From Angomonas deanei (lineage: Eukaryota; Euglenozoa; Kinetoplastea; Trypanosomatida; Trypanosomatidae), in NCBI GenBank assembly GCA_903995115.1, contig LR877147.1, positions 964,001 to 1,028,000 on the forward strand: a stretch of DNA of 64,000 nucleotides. The letters are read 5' to 3'. The number at the start of each line of letters is the position of its first letter. The first letter of the stretch is position 1. The notes beneath the pieces were generated by a model that made no database searches, had not been told where the DNA came from, and saw only the letters and a program-made list of their open reading frames with translations. Position numbers and translations under genes: made by a program. This document shows, piece by piece, positions 18,112 to 28,997 of the stretch.

Positions 18112-20640
18112 CTAATGTATGGTGCGGAAGAGCTGACTGCTCCGGAGCTCCTCGACGGACCGAAACCCATCGTGAAGTGTGGCGTCACACTCCTCTTTCT
18201 CCCCGAACACGTTGTCGATCCCAACACACCAAACGGTGTGAAGATGGGGTAGATGAAAGTGATGCAGTCGACGGAGAACGGTGGTGAGGTTGAGAGGAAG
18301 ATTGCCGTCGTGCACCACGTGAACACCCTTGTTGAAGCAACCGCGAATATCGAGCACTTCGAGGGACGGGTGTGTGGCGAGCACGTCTAGCTGCAGCGTG
18401 AACTCCCCTTCCCTGTCCTGCGGCTCTTCGATAGGGGAAAGAAGCTCCACCCCACTGTCCGTGATGTGAAGATGCGCCAGCGAATGCAGATGGCGTAGCG
18501 GATAGAGGGTTTTCATATTTTTATTGGCGTTCAAAAAGATGGTGGTTAAGTGACGGCAAAGATGAAGCGAACCCAAGGAGGCAATGTCACTCGAAGCGCA
18601 GTTGACGTGACGCAGCTCCCGGCAGCCCCCCAGCACCTCGAGGGACAGCGGCACAACCCCCACCTCCTCTAAGACCTGCGTCACATCGCGAAGGGTCACC
18701 TGCTCCAGCCGGACACAAGTGGACAGACACCCCAGTGCGCCGACCGACAACGCAGACCCCTTGAGGTCGAGCTGCTGGAGGAGCGGCATCTGCGCCAGTG
18801 ACGTGTGGGAGGACGGTGGTGACAAGTGACACTTGCCCATCCGCAGCTCCGTCAGCGCCGGGAGGCACGCCTGAATGAGCACCGCGGAGCCGTCGACGAA
18901 CTGGTTTCGAGAGACGTCGAGGTACTGTAAGGAGTGAAACGAATTTTGAAGGCAGCTGAACAGATTGTTCTCATCTCTCGCACATGGGGCGGCATCGGTG
19001 GCGCGGAAAGAGTCCCGCTGCAGTCGGACGGTCTGCAGTGCCGTGCAGGGAGAGAGGAGGGAGCGCAGGGAGCCGTTGCGGTACACGTCCGCGTGGATAC
19101 ACGAGACGTTCAGCTTTTTGAGCGTATTCGAGAAGGACGGGGATGGATGACAAAAGTCAATCTCAGAGAGGGACTTGCAGGAGGATAAGGAAAGCTCCTC
19201 CAGGCGGTGGAAGAAGACCGCATTGTCCCCGGAGACGGTACCAAAAAAGCGTCTCAAACTAGAACAGCTATTCAACACCAGTCTCTCCAGGCCCGGCATC
19301 TCCAGGGTGAAGGAGGAGGTGCCCTCCTCCCTGTAGTCCACCAGAAACTGTAGACCACTACACGAGGAGAGGTCTATGACTCTAATGTGTGGACTGTGGT
19401 TGAGACCGACAAACAGCGGGGTACTGTCAGTCAGCTCGTAGCAATCCGCCAGCACCACCTCGGTAAGCACGGACTGGGTGAGGGAACGGAACGGGGACGC
19501 ACCCTGGAACTCAAAACAGAACCCAATGTCGAGGCGTTGTAAAGAATGCTGGACGATTTCAATTTGGTTCACGTTCCGTATGTCACAGTAGGAAACGTCT
19601 AGGACCTGCAGTGCCGTACGGGGACGGTCCCCCGCGACACCACTCTGCTGAATCGAAACAAACAGCTTTTCGAGATTCTTAAACTGATACCCATAGAGCA
19701 CGAGCGTCTCTAGTTCGGTTAGCCTCCCCAGCGGGGAGAGATCCCACCCCTCGTGGTCGTGGTCGTCAAATTGATTGCCCACGTAGTCGGCGCTTTCGTC
19801 GTAGTTTAACAGTTCTAGTCGGGTTAAACCAACCGCCCTTTTCCCATCCCTCACGCGAGAGAAGTAATCCCCAATGTGCGTTATAATACGTTCGTCGCAG
19901 TGGATAATGTTTAAACTTAATTCACGCAAGTGAGAAAGGCGTCCTTCTGTCGAGACGAACTGGACAAACTGCTCCGTCGTGAGGTCCACGTTTTCCAGCA
20001 TCAGCGAGCGCAACCGTGGACAGGAGGCAATCACGTGCTCTACCGTCGCGGTGACAATAGGGGAGGAGAGGAAGAACTCGTTCCGTACTTCAAACGCCAT
20101 TAGGGACACCAGAAACGTAGAGGGCCAACCCGTGAGGTCCACATACTCCACCGCGTTGTTAGGGTTCCGCAGCACCAAGTGGGTGAGCGTGTGGTGGTGC
20201 TCCTGAAAGAGTTGCGGTAATAAAGGGTGAAACGGCAGGCCCACTGTCCCCTCCCTCTCCTCCTCTTCTTCCGCTTCGTCTAGTACCATCACGAAGCGGA
20301 CCGCCAGCCCCCGAAACCGAGGAGAGAAGAGCCAAAAGAATTGGGTTTCGAAAAAGGGAAAACTTTTATGAATACCGTTGAAATACACTTCCAAGTAGGC
20401 GTCGTTGTCGTGGTCCCCTGGGTCTTGCGCCCTCTGACACACGCTCACCCACGGCCGGTGGCTCTGCTCAAAGTTGGCGCGATAGGGGTTTCCTGTATTC
20501 CTCGGGGGATAGGCGTGCCCCCTGTCCGACGGACCATATGCATACCAGTGACGTACGTGGGCGGTGGTGGCCCTCGTAAAGGCGAGCGGTGGCGTAGTGG
20601 AGAAGTATTCACAGACGGACGATAGCTCCCCAATGTTCAT
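18112..20640 (-). CDS. Leucine-rich repeat protein
   Basis: Product of 842 residues from the ATG at 20640-20638 (MNIGELSSVCEYF); the frame upstream of it is poly-Phe from an A/T tract and is taken as leader. From about residue 190 to the end there are many LRRs of the cysteine-containing type, such as LQVLDVSYCDIRNVNQIE, LERLVLNSCSSLRRF, LEELSLSSCKSLSEIDF and LEVLDIRGCFNKG. No signal peptide, membrane segment or F-box is obvious. LRR proteins of this size are common in kinetoplastids and act as protein-binding scaffolds; the partner cannot be told. The stop is TAG. The gene lies directly upstream of the CCCH-like array. Confidence 0.85.
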   Translation of the reverse strand: MNIGELSSVCEYFSTTPPLAFTRATTAHVRHWYAYGPSDRGHAYPPRNTGNPYRANFEQSHRPWVSVCQRAQDPGDHDNDAYLEVYFNGIHKSFPFFETQFFWLFSPRFRGLAVRFVMVLDEAEEEEEREGTVGLPFHPLLPQLFQEHHHTLTHLVLRNPNNAVEYVDLTGWPSTFLVSLMAFEVRNEFFLSSPIVTATVEHVIASCPRLRSLMLENVDLTTEQFVQFVSTEGRLSHLRELSLNIIHCDERIITHIGDYFSRVRDGKRAVGLTRLELLNYDESADYVGNQFDDHDHEGWDLSPLGRLTELETLVLYGYQFKNLEKLFVSIQQSGVAGDRPRTALQVLDVSYCDIRNVNQIEIVQHSLQRLDIGFCFEFQGASPFRSLTQSVLTEVVLADCYELTDSTPLFVGLNHSPHIRVIDLSSCSGLQFLVDYREEGTSSFTLEMPGLERLVLNSCSSLRRFFGTVSGDNAVFFHRLEELSLSSCKSLSEIDFCHPSPSFSNTLKKLNVSCIHADVYRNGSLRSLLSPCTALQTVRLQRDSFRATDAAPCARDENNLFSCLQNSFHSLQYLDVSRNQFVDGSAVLIQACLPALTELRMGKCHLSPPSSHTSLAQMPLLQQLDLKGSALSVGALGCLSTCVRLEQVTLRDVTQVLEEVGVVPLSLEVLGGCRELRHVNCASSDIASLGSLHLCRHLTTIFLNANKNMKTLYPLRHLHSLAHLHITDSGVELLSPIEEPQDREGEFTLQLDVLATHPSLEVLDIRGCFNKGVHVVHDGNLPLNLTTVLRRLHHFHLPHLHTVWCVGIDNVFGEKEECDATLHDGFRSVEELRSSQLFRTIH

Positions 20641-20883
20641 CGAATCGTATAAAACTGTGGCGGTCCCTTTCTTTCCTTCTCTTTTTGTGGGGCGGAGAAA
20701 AAAAAAAAAAAAAGGCGCTTGTGTACGAACGGCCAACCGAGGCAAAACAATCATCATCATCATAAAACGAGAAACGCGCCACGCCTTTCCCCCCACAAAA
20801 AAGTATTTTGTATTCTATTCGATTAATAGCGGAATCTATGCAATTATTTGTTTCTATATGATTTCCACCCCTGAACCGTTTCT

Positions 20884-21387
20884 TTACCTTTTACGCTTAC
20901 GAGCGGGAGCTGCTTTGTTTTTTGTCTTTTGCTTCCCCTTCTTTTGTTCGACGCTTTCATCCACCCAAATGGGTTCCCCCTCCCCACTGGTCTTTCCCTC
21001 GTCCTCGTAGCAGAAGAGATGATTCACCTTCTTCTTGGATGTCTTGGCGAGGCCGGTGGCGGTGAGCCGCTGGGTATCGAGTGGACTACTGCTGCGCCGC
21101 CGCTTGGTGGAAGCCGACTGGGCACTGAACTGATAGACCGGGAGGGCCGCCGGGATGAGATGGAAACAGTCTTGCAAGTCCAACAGCAGTTTCGCCACAT
21201 CACCGGTGTGCTCCGTCAGCTGAACGGAAAAGGGAATGTGGGAAAGACACTCCGGGGTGGGGGCGTCGCTCTGTTGGTCGACGGTGTCGAATGGCGCTAT
21301 GAGGGAGGGCGCAGCGCTCACCGGCGAGGAGTGCGGCGGGAGGACGGGCTCCTCCTCCTCTTCCTTCTTTATGCCCTTGACTGGCAT
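20884..21387 (-). CDS. Small hypothetical protein with basic C-terminus
   Basis: Product of 167 residues from ATG at 21387-21385 (MPVKGIKKEEEEEPV). Residues 55-90 (IPFSVQLTEHTGDVAKLLLD and the following FHLIPAALPVYQF) look structured. The rest is charged, and the end (KKGKQKTKNKAAPARKRKR) could be a nuclear or nucleolar targeting signal. The GC-rich coding composition and the AT-rich gaps on both sides support a real gene. No family is recognised. Confidence 0.65.
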   Translation of the reverse strand: MPVKGIKKEEEEEPVLPPHSSPVSAAPSLIAPFDTVDQQSDAPTPECLSHIPFSVQLTEHTGDVAKLLLDLQDCFHLIPAALPVYQFSAQSASTKRRRSSSPLDTQRLTATGLAKTSKKKVNHLFCYEDEGKTSGEGEPIWVDESVEQKKGKQKTKNKAAPARKRKR

Positions 21388-22015
21388 TTAAGGTGGTTTT
21401 CCTTTTGCAGAAAAAATGAAAAAAAAAATAGAGAAAATAATAGGATTCTAATTCAGTTGAGGATTTTTGTTTTCAGTTTTTCTTTTCCAGTTGTGCGCGC
21501 GACACTACGTAAAAAAGAAATATAAGGTATAGTTAAAAACAGTCGTTTTGCTTTTTTTTTTCTTTTTCAAAAAAAAAAAAAAAAGAAAATGGGATACGTT
21601 TCATTTGTTACCTCTATTATAATTACTGCCAGATTCTCTTATATTTTTTCCCCCCGAAACATGTTCGTACTGGGGAGTCTTCTTTTTTTTTTTTTTCTGC
21701 GGCAATACAACATTTCGTCATTCGACAGTAATACAACAGCACAACAAGGATACTGATAAATAGTAGTGACCGTTATCGGGTACTTTTTTTTTTTTTCCTT
21801 CTCTAAATATTTCGTTCACACGGAAGCGAGAATACTTAGGTAAACGTACACCGCTCACTAAAAATAATATTTCTTTTTTTTTTTTTATTATTATTATTCA
21901 AATCAAATAATACAACAATAATCAAAAATCAAAAGTAAAATAAAATAAAAGAAATCGTTTTTTTTTTTTTAATATTTTTTTTTTCCTCGTTTTTTTTCAA
22001 AAGCTACCTCCTGTC
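21388..22015. other. AT-rich intergenic region
   Basis: This 628-base gap is one of the longest outside the islands. It consists of T runs (for example 21548-21558, 21684-21698, 21784-21796, 21871-21886) between short unique stretches. I see no coding frame, tRNA or repeat shared with elsewhere in the window. Confidence 0.55.
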
Positions 22016-22966
22016 TTACTGTTTCAGCTGCTTCCTCTTGTTCTCTCTCATATCCTGGATACCCTTCCACATGACGGTGAAGAGCATCCCCTGGAGACCA
22101 TTGGTGAAGATACGCGTCTTGAGCCCACGGCCGAACAGACCCACATAACCGTCCTTCTGCACCACCTCGCGGAACGCCTGTGGGTAGGTAATACTCTCCT
22201 TGTGGGTCTGCTTGGTCGTCTTGATGACACGGATAGAGTTGGAGCAGCAGTCGGAGATGACCGCAGCCATGAAGCCAATGCAGGCCTGACGAACATACTT
22301 GCCATAAGTGAACTCAAACTGGGGCATATTCTTGTTACACCAGTTGTAGGTGAGGAACCAGGGGTAGTGGCCGACGGCGGTCGCGGTCACCTGCGCCCCC
22401 GCCCCGTGCCACAGCCGCGAGATACCATGCTTGGCCACACTGGCTCTCAGCTGGGCCATCCCAGACTTGCCCTCCACCTGCTTCGTCGTTTTCCAGGCGT
22501 CGATGGGCATGAGAAAGATACGGAAACCGGCGGCACAGAGGGTCGCGCAGGCTGTCTTCACCGACACCGGGAGGTTCTTGGTGGAGTCGTAGCTATCGAG
22601 AAGGGCGAGCGCACCCGAGTTGGCGGCGGTGTCACCGAAGCGGGAGATGGGGGCTTGGATGAGGGCGGGAATGAGACCACGGTAGAAGCGCGGTACCCCT
22701 CCCTCCGCCCAGAGCGTCTTGAAGGTCTGGATGGAGGTGCCACCGTAGCGGTATTGATAGTTCATGATGGTACGAAGCCACATGAGTGCTAGCACGTTGA
22801 TGGCCTGCGCCTCTGCCCCAGCCCGTCCGCCGCGGAAGGCGGCCTCTAGGGATTGCTTGAGGACTTTGGCCACCGCCGCCTGCTCCTCGGCTTCTCGCTC
22901 CGCCGTCTGTTTGGCGGTCTCCTGCCTAGCGGGGACGTCTTTTTTTTCGGATTGCTTTCCGGACAT
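22016..22966 (-). CDS. Mitochondrial-carrier-family protein
   Basis: Product of 316 residues. Three carrier-like repeats are visible. Degenerate signature motifs are MPIDAWKTTKQ (about 153-163) and SNSIRVIKTTKQ (about 242-253), in place of the usual P-x-[DE]-x-x-[KR]. RFYRGL, LWHGAG and LFGRGLKTR match the [FW]-x-G elements that follow each repeat. FRGGRAG, RFGDTAANSGALALLDS and VGHYPWFLTYN are typical of a subfamily found in plants, algae and protists. The N-terminus (about 45 residues) is charged and without transmembrane character. An organellar inner-membrane location is expected; the substrate is unknown. Confidence 0.8.
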   Translation of the reverse strand: MSGKQSEKKDVPARQETAKQTAEREAEEQAAVAKVLKQSLEAAFRGGRAGAEAQAINVLALMWLRTIMNYQYRYGGTSIQTFKTLWAEGGVPRFYRGLIPALIQAPISRFGDTAANSGALALLDSYDSTKNLPVSVKTACATLCAAGFRIFLMPIDAWKTTKQVEGKSGMAQLRASVAKHGISRLWHGAGAQVTATAVGHYPWFLTYNWCNKNMPQFEFTYGKYVRQACIGFMAAVISDCCSNSIRVIKTTKQTHKESITYPQAFREVVQKDGYVGLFGRGLKTRIFTNGLQGMLFTVMWKGIQDMRENKRKQLKQ

Positions 22967-23219
22967 GTGTGGAGGGGGGTAGACTTATGGAGGTAGCTTT
23001 CGTCTGTAGAGGAAAGGCGTGCGGGGAAAAGAAAAGATGTAAATCTACTCAATAATGTAGGACATTCACTTTACGTGAGCGGACAATGTGGCAGCGAGTT
23101 TTCTTTCATCTAAACAAAACAAAAAAAGTATAGTTTACAGTTGGAGAAGTGTCATGATATTGTAAGGACTCTATCCTACAAAAAAAGGATACACTGTCTA
23201 TGATCAAATCTATCGTTAA

Positions 23220-24719
23220 TCACACGCTATTTTTTCTCAATTCTTGTAGGAGCGCTTTAATTGGGCTTGGGTCGCTTACCGGAGAATCGACCACGCTGGT
23301 CGAACTCCCTGGTGCTACCCCCTTGTGAGAGGGCGTACGCTCCGCCGGGGGCGCGACGCCGTAGAAGGCCCGCATCACCTGTTTTGCCCGCCGCACATCG
23401 AGCGCCAGGACCGACTGAAGCGGTGAGAGCGGCTCCTCGCACACGGTAGAGGGGTCGTCGAGGATGTGATGCACACTACTGTTGTCGTCGAAGAGAGAAA
23501 ACCACTCGAGGAGGGCGGCGTGGAGTGCGTCGGGGCCTTCCTCCTCTTTTTTCTTTTTCTGGCGCTTGGAAGGGGAGAGGCCTACTGACAGACTCACATC
23601 ACGGTGCGACACGGCTTTTAGGGGGGAGACGACGTCACTAGCGCGGGAGGGTCGGCCGTGATCCTCCTCTCCTACAATAATCAGATGATTGTTCATCACC
23701 TTCATGGAGCGTTCCCGTACCGGCGTGGTATCGTTTTCCATCGAGTGGTCACTATTTGCCTTTTCCTTCAAAACGGAGGCAATCCAATCTAAAAATAACT
23801 TGACGTTATCGGTCATAAAAGGAGGTTTTAAGGCGATCAGTTCCTCCTGTGGATCGTGTTCCACCGCCTTCTCTGGTGTCCCTTTCCCATTCCAATAATC
23901 CCGGAAGGCGTTTCCAATGTGCGTGTGGTAAAACTCTTGTAACGCCGTGTTGCGGTTGATGGCCCCGCAGTGGAGCTCCACGTTGATATCGATCGCGCTG
24001 CTATCAAAGGAGGGGATGGTATCCGCTACCTCAGGTAGGGAGCTAGTAGAGTCACAGGACAGCACACCACCCACCCGGTCAAATGCGTTTTCAAGAAAAG
24101 AAAGAATATCCCCTTCCTGCAGCTCCTTGCCTTCCCTGGGGCGTAGGACGACGTCGTCGTTAATACACACTTCGTTGCCCACTTCACTGTAGTTGACAAT
24201 TAAAAAGTAAGGCGCGTCGAACTTTTTCAAACTTTTTTTGCGGCGGTCGTCCCGTTCGCCATCGGCCCCCACCAGGATCAGTTCCCGTTGAAAGCGGTTG
24301 TGTAGACTGGGTGTGTTCACGTACACGACGCGACACTGAAGGCGACTAATAAAGGAGTGATTCAGACCATAAGGGGTCCCACGGAGGAGAGAATGACGAC
24401 CAAAGACAATATGTGGCACGCTATAGAGCCACTCCTCAGCGGTAAACGGACCCGACGCGCTTTTACGCTTGTGGCTTCTACCACCACTCGCCTTCTTCTT
24501 TTCCTTTTCTTCAACGTAGTGGACATAGAACGGGGCGAACACGGCCACCTGCGGGTGCGGGGGGATCTCAATAGTGGAGCTACCGAGATAGGTGTTTAAC
24601 ACCCGTAGTCTAGCCACGCACGTCGGCACGGACTTTGCTTCCTTGGCGTCCTCCGGTTTCATCTTTTTTTTACCGTTTGCCCTACTAGTGGTCGACGGAC
24701 GCGCCCTCTTTTTGACCAT
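23220..24719 (-). CDS. FHA-domain-like protein
   Basis: Product of 499 residues; TGA stop at 23220-23222. After a basic N-terminus (KKRARPSTTSRANGKKKMK), residues about 103-225 resemble an FHA domain: the strand with Gly-Arg (IVFGRHSLLRG), then LNHSFISRLQCRVVYV in place of the family S-x-x-H motif, then NDDVVLRPREGKELQEGDIL, which resembles the N-G...L-x-x-GD end. The His of S-x-x-H is Gln here, so phosphothreonine binding may be weakened. The C-terminal half is disordered with basic patches (PSKRQKKKKEEEG). Nuclear location is likely. Confidence is good for the gene and moderate for the domain. Confidence 0.7.
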   Translation of the reverse strand: MVKKRARPSTTSRANGKKKMKPEDAKEAKSVPTCVARLRVLNTYLGSSTIEIPPHPQVAVFAPFYVHYVEEKEKKKASGGRSHKRKSASGPFTAEEWLYSVPHIVFGRHSLLRGTPYGLNHSFISRLQCRVVYVNTPSLHNRFQRELILVGADGERDDRRKKSLKKFDAPYFLIVNYSEVGNEVCINDDVVLRPREGKELQEGDILSFLENAFDRVGGVLSCDSTSSLPEVADTIPSFDSSAIDINVELHCGAINRNTALQEFYHTHIGNAFRDYWNGKGTPEKAVEHDPQEELIALKPPFMTDNVKLFLDWIASVLKEKANSDHSMENDTTPVRERSMKVMNNHLIIVGEEDHGRPSRASDVVSPLKAVSHRDVSLSVGLSPSKRQKKKKEEEGPDALHAALLEWFSLFDDNSSVHHILDDPSTVCEEPLSPLQSVLALDVRRAKQVMRAFYGVAPPAERTPSHKGVAPGSSTSVVDSPVSDPSPIKALLQELRKNSV

Positions 24720-25003
24720 TTGTGTCTCTATTCTATTTTTTTTTTTGTCCGCTTTCTCCGCGGTTTTAGCGTTTGTCTTTTCTTTCTAGAGACACCACAA
24801 AAGAAGAAAAAGGAAAGAAAGAAAGGAGTATTGCATCAGAATCACAAACGCGCTTTTCTGTTATTATACCCATTTTTCTCCTTGTTCAATAATTAGATTT
24901 TTTGATTTTTCGCTTATATATATATATTAAAATGTGTATGTGTGTGTGTGAATGGATTAGATCAATATGCTGTTCCGTGTCATTCTCGTTTTAGAAGGTG
25001 ACT

Positions 25004-27237
25004 TTAATATCGATTTTTACGACGCTCCATCTCGTACAGCTCCTTCTTCATTTCATCGGGGAAGAGGTCAATGCGGGCGTTCTCGAAGGAAAGATCCATC
25101 AGCTTCTTATCCTCCAGTTCCTCGAAGAGACCCTTCCGTGACGCCTGCCGCTTCTTCCATCCCTCCGGGGTGAGATCGTCCACGTCAAACCCGCGCCGGA
25201 TCAGCTCTTCCCGCCGCTCCTCCGGCGTCATGCGTCGCAGCTGCTCCAACTCCTTGTCCACGTCGTGCTGCTTATCGCGGGTGTACACCATGAACACCTG
25301 CAGGACAATCGCGAGGGCGAGCAAGGCCATGAGGAAGCGCGCCCCCTTGCCGTAGCGGGAGTCTAGCGTGGGCGAGCACTTGGGGCACTTGCACCAGAAG
25401 CGGTACCGATCGTGGAGCACCTCCTGTCGCTGGTCAAAGGTCCACGTCGGGGGGACGTAGGCGATGAGAATCTGCTCCCCGCTTTTAATATCTTGGTTGG
25501 CTCGACAGCAGAAGAGGTAGCGGGGGGCGTCCTCCTCTGTGAGGGGGGTGTCCCCGTAGGAAGTCACCACATCCTTCTCTCCCTCCGTTGTCACGACGTC
25601 CTTCTCCTCCCCTTCCTCCCTCCGTCTGTCCCGCTCGACGAACTCGTCCAGGTAGTAGTCACTTTCGGGGAAAACGTGGGCCGGCATGATCTCGTAGTCG
25701 CAGTTGGGCTCACAGCTGTGATTGAGGTACCCTGCCTCGGGGAAGTAGGCCATGCCCTTACGATTGGCATAGTAACTCTCCACGAGGAAGGAGTTGAGGT
25801 CGAGGATGGCGGCGAGGCGGGCAATGTGGATGGGATGCAGTTCCAGGTGCAGCAGCTGCGCCTCCCCGCCGATCGCGGCAATGACACGGTCGGTGCTCTG
25901 CTTCGGCCAGTGCTCCAGCAGCGAGGATGGCTGCCCCGTCAGTATCCAGTGGTGCAAGTAGTCCAGCGCCCCCTCCCGCCGGCCGGGGTCCTCCTCGTCC
26001 AATACTTCCCGCAGTATCTCCACCACCATCTCCTCCAGCCGGCGGAACTCTCCCTTGGCCCCCACGTTCTGCGCCGTGCTTTCCACAATCATAATCGTCT
26101 CCCCTTTCTTGACATCCCGCGTCGCAAACACGCCTCTCCCCGTGAGGGCGAAGGAGTTCTTCACCACAGCATCCTGCAGCACTTTGCCGTGACGCTGGGA
26201 CAACTTGTGGTTCAGTACGGAGCGGTGTTGCAGTCCTCTAAAGTACTCCGGCAGTGCCTCCTTGTTGATGTGGGCTACCGCCTTGTGTCGGGCACTCTCC
26301 TCCTCGTCCTCGACCACTGCTTTGGGGGGTTTGGGCGCAATGGAACCCATCGCCCGCTGACGCTTCTCTTTTTCCTCCTTCCACCGCTGGTGCAAGTTGT
26401 AGTCGTCAAAGCCCACCTCCCCGGTACCCCCGTAGACCTCGATGAGACCATCGCCGTGCACAATGTGTGGGCCAATCGGCGCCGTCTCCACCCACGGGTG
26501 CATTCGCTTACGGTCCTTGTTGAAGATTGGATTGTCCCGAAAGAAGGAATTGGGGAGGTTGTTCTTTTCGTTGACGGTAAACTATACATTTTATTGTGCA
26601 GCAGCACGGGTGGTGGTAAGGCGACATGAATATCGCGTCGCTCAAACTTGGGGACATCCTCGTCACTTAGTTTCTCCTCGTCAATGACTTCATTTTTGGC
26701 GCTTCGCTTAATGCGCCTAAACTCCGGGGCGGAGAGGTCGGGGTGATCGGGGTACGGGATGGCCTGATTGCGCCGGTAGCGCAGTTCCTCTGTCTGCCGC
26801 TGCACCTCCTCCAGGAAGGCTTCCGGCCCGCTCTGTGTGGTGTGGTCCGCCGTGTCCTGCGTGAACTGAGTGGTGGGGTGTACATTGTGGTAGGCAGTGA
26901 AGTCTTCCTTCTCTTCCCCCTCCTCGTCCTCTGCGAGTTGATTCTTTTCCTCCTGTGTCGTTAGGGAGGTGGTGGTGGTGCCGTGCGCCTCTGGGTCCTC
27001 CATGAGCGGACGGGCCACCGTACGACGCAGCTGGGCCTTGGCCTTTAGCTGCACACGAGGATACATTTCCCTAAACGTGCGCTCCGAAATGACTGTTTCC
27101 TCGTTTTCTGGACTGGCAGAGGGGCGAGGCTGGTCACTGGGCCTGCCGTGACTGCAGCGGCGGCAGCTGGTGAGCATACTGGCCGTGCACACCGTCTCCC
27201 GCATCGGGCGGCACCACAGCTGTCTATGGTAAAACAT
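25004..27237 (-). CDS. SET-domain protein with C-terminal membrane segment, one frame break
   Basis: The ATG at 27237-27235 gives MFYHRQLWCRPMRETVC. The frame is lost once at 26579-26581, where a three-base T run on the coding strand needs one more T to join NKMYS to FTVNEKNNLPNSFFRDN. The total is about 745 residues. Downstream is a SMYD-type SET domain: GRGVFATRDVKKGETIMI, a helical insert, then GYLNHSCEPNCDYEI (the NHSC cofactor pocket), the Tyr-containing EQILIAYVPP, and a post-SET-like CKCPKC. A hydrophobic segment (FLMALLALAIVLQVFMVY) follows, then a charged tail. SET proteins methylate lysines using SAM. The membrane anchor is unusual and suggests an organelle-surface or mitochondrial role. 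No MYND finger is seen. Confidence 0.75.
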
Positions 27238-27433
27238 GACAATACCGGCTACCACTGATATTGGTTTGTTTCGTTTACGTTTACTCTACAAATGTGGGGT
27301 GAAGAGAGAGAGAGTGTGTGATAAGGAGAGGAGCGATCAGTCGTTCAATAGGGATTCAAACACACAACATATAAATTGTAATCATAATACAGACCGGCAT
27401 GAGCCAATACACCGTCACTCCAGTGCGAGTGGT

Positions 27434-28829
27434 TTACTTCTTTTTCAGGAGGGTGGCATAGGCGTCCATTACGTTTTTCACTTCGCCCGTAGGGGAGTCG
27501 GCCTCGCTCGCACTCCCCACATAGTAGCGCAGCGTCCGTCGTGGCTGCTGCCTATCTCCGGTGGGAGAGGGGCCACCGTAGACCAGATTGGTGGAGAAGC
27601 TCAGCAGAGGCAGCACGTGCGTAAACTTCCACCGCCGCAGCCAGTCCACCACACTCTCCGTTGTGTCGGCCGACCGCACGACCGCCCGCCTCCACTGCCG
27701 CATCCACCGTTCTTCCGGCGTGCTAGCCCGCCCTCCCGTCGTCGGTGTGGGGTCTCTCTTTTCGTCGAACTGAACCTCCTGGATGTGCTGCAGGAGTGCA
27801 TTCCTCCGCCGCTGCCCCTCCACGTCTCGCCGAGCGAAGGATGGGTGAGTGTACAGGACAGACGGGAGTCCGCTGACCACGATCGGGATGGACGGCCTGT
27901 CGGGGATAGTGGCGCGCATGCTGGGGATAGCGGTGCGCATGACGAAAGGATACCCCACGCAAGGGTCCACTGAGGGGAAGGAGTGCCTCCCCCTTCCTCC
28001 AGTCCCCGTGGAACCGCTGCCGCCAGGCGAGCCCGAAACTTTCCTTTCGGTACCACTCCCCCGCATACCAAGGCCACTGCCCTTCGATCATCCGCGACAT
28101 CCCCGCGTGCTTCCACAGGGCGCCATAGAATCCTACCTCTTCGATCCAGTGCTGGAAGTGGGGCAGCAGCGCCACCCCGTACCCCTCCGCCAGTCGCTCC
28201 ACCCCGTTCGCCGACACACGTAGCTCCACGTCTATTTCTAGCAACTTGAGAATCACCCAACTCGTCACCTTCCGCACCCCCAACTCGAAGGCTGGCCACT
28301 CTAATAAACTGTTTACACACCGCGCCCACAGGAAAATAACCCGATACAGGACGTAACAAAAATGACTCATACAGGCCTCACCGAAGGAAAGAGGTCTCTC
28401 CCTGAAGTTAAGCACTGTACAGTGCTTCTTCTCCATGTCCCTCAGACCACCGAGTATCCTTTCCGTCTCGCTATCGGAGAGGATGGAGGAGACCGCTTTG
28501 TGATTCATGTCGAGGGAGAAGACGGCGTCGCGCACCGCTTGTAGGCGAAGATACAGCCGTAGTTTGTCGTCATTGGTGAACCAGCCGCTGGTGTCTGTCC
28601 CATCCTCCCCCGGGTCGTAGTACAGCTTGCGCTCCTCCTCCTGCAGCTTTACCAGACTAACTAGCGCGGCGTAGGCCTGCAAGACGGAATTCGTCGTGAA
28701 TTTTTTCTCTTCCACCAAGGTTTCTTCCTTTCTGAAGGAGTTGTAGTGCGGGACTGCTTTTTGTGTATAGAGAAGATACGATCCCCCCGCCACCGCCGCC
28801 CCCGCGATCCAGTAGTGAAGTCGCGGCAT
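27434..28829 (-). CDS. N-terminally anchored membrane protein, one frame break
   Basis: ATG at 28829-28827 (MPRLHYWIAGAAVAGGSYLL): a short basic start followed by one hydrophobic segment, as in an organelle-outer-membrane anchor. The body is helical (LQAYAALVSLVKLQEEERK; FCYVLYRVIFLWARCVNSLL). The frame is lost at a run of five C on the + strand (27989-27993), where one base too many separates FHGDWRKG from RHSFPSVDPCVGYPF. Total about 464 residues, ending GEVKNVMDAYATLLKKK. The layout (N-terminal anchor, helical body, length) is like peroxin PEX3, but I see no decisive motif, so that is only a suggestion to test. Confidence 0.65.
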
Positions 28830-28997
28830 TGTGAAATAATAACTGGGCTTGCAAGCGACGTTGTGTAGTAATAGAGAAAAAAAAAGGAAACATCCGAAAA
28901 ATCGTGAGATGACACGCGACTAGAATACAATAAACCACAAAAAAGGGATGATCACACGAAGGCAAAAATACCCGATCGTTAGTTTTTTCTTTTTCTT

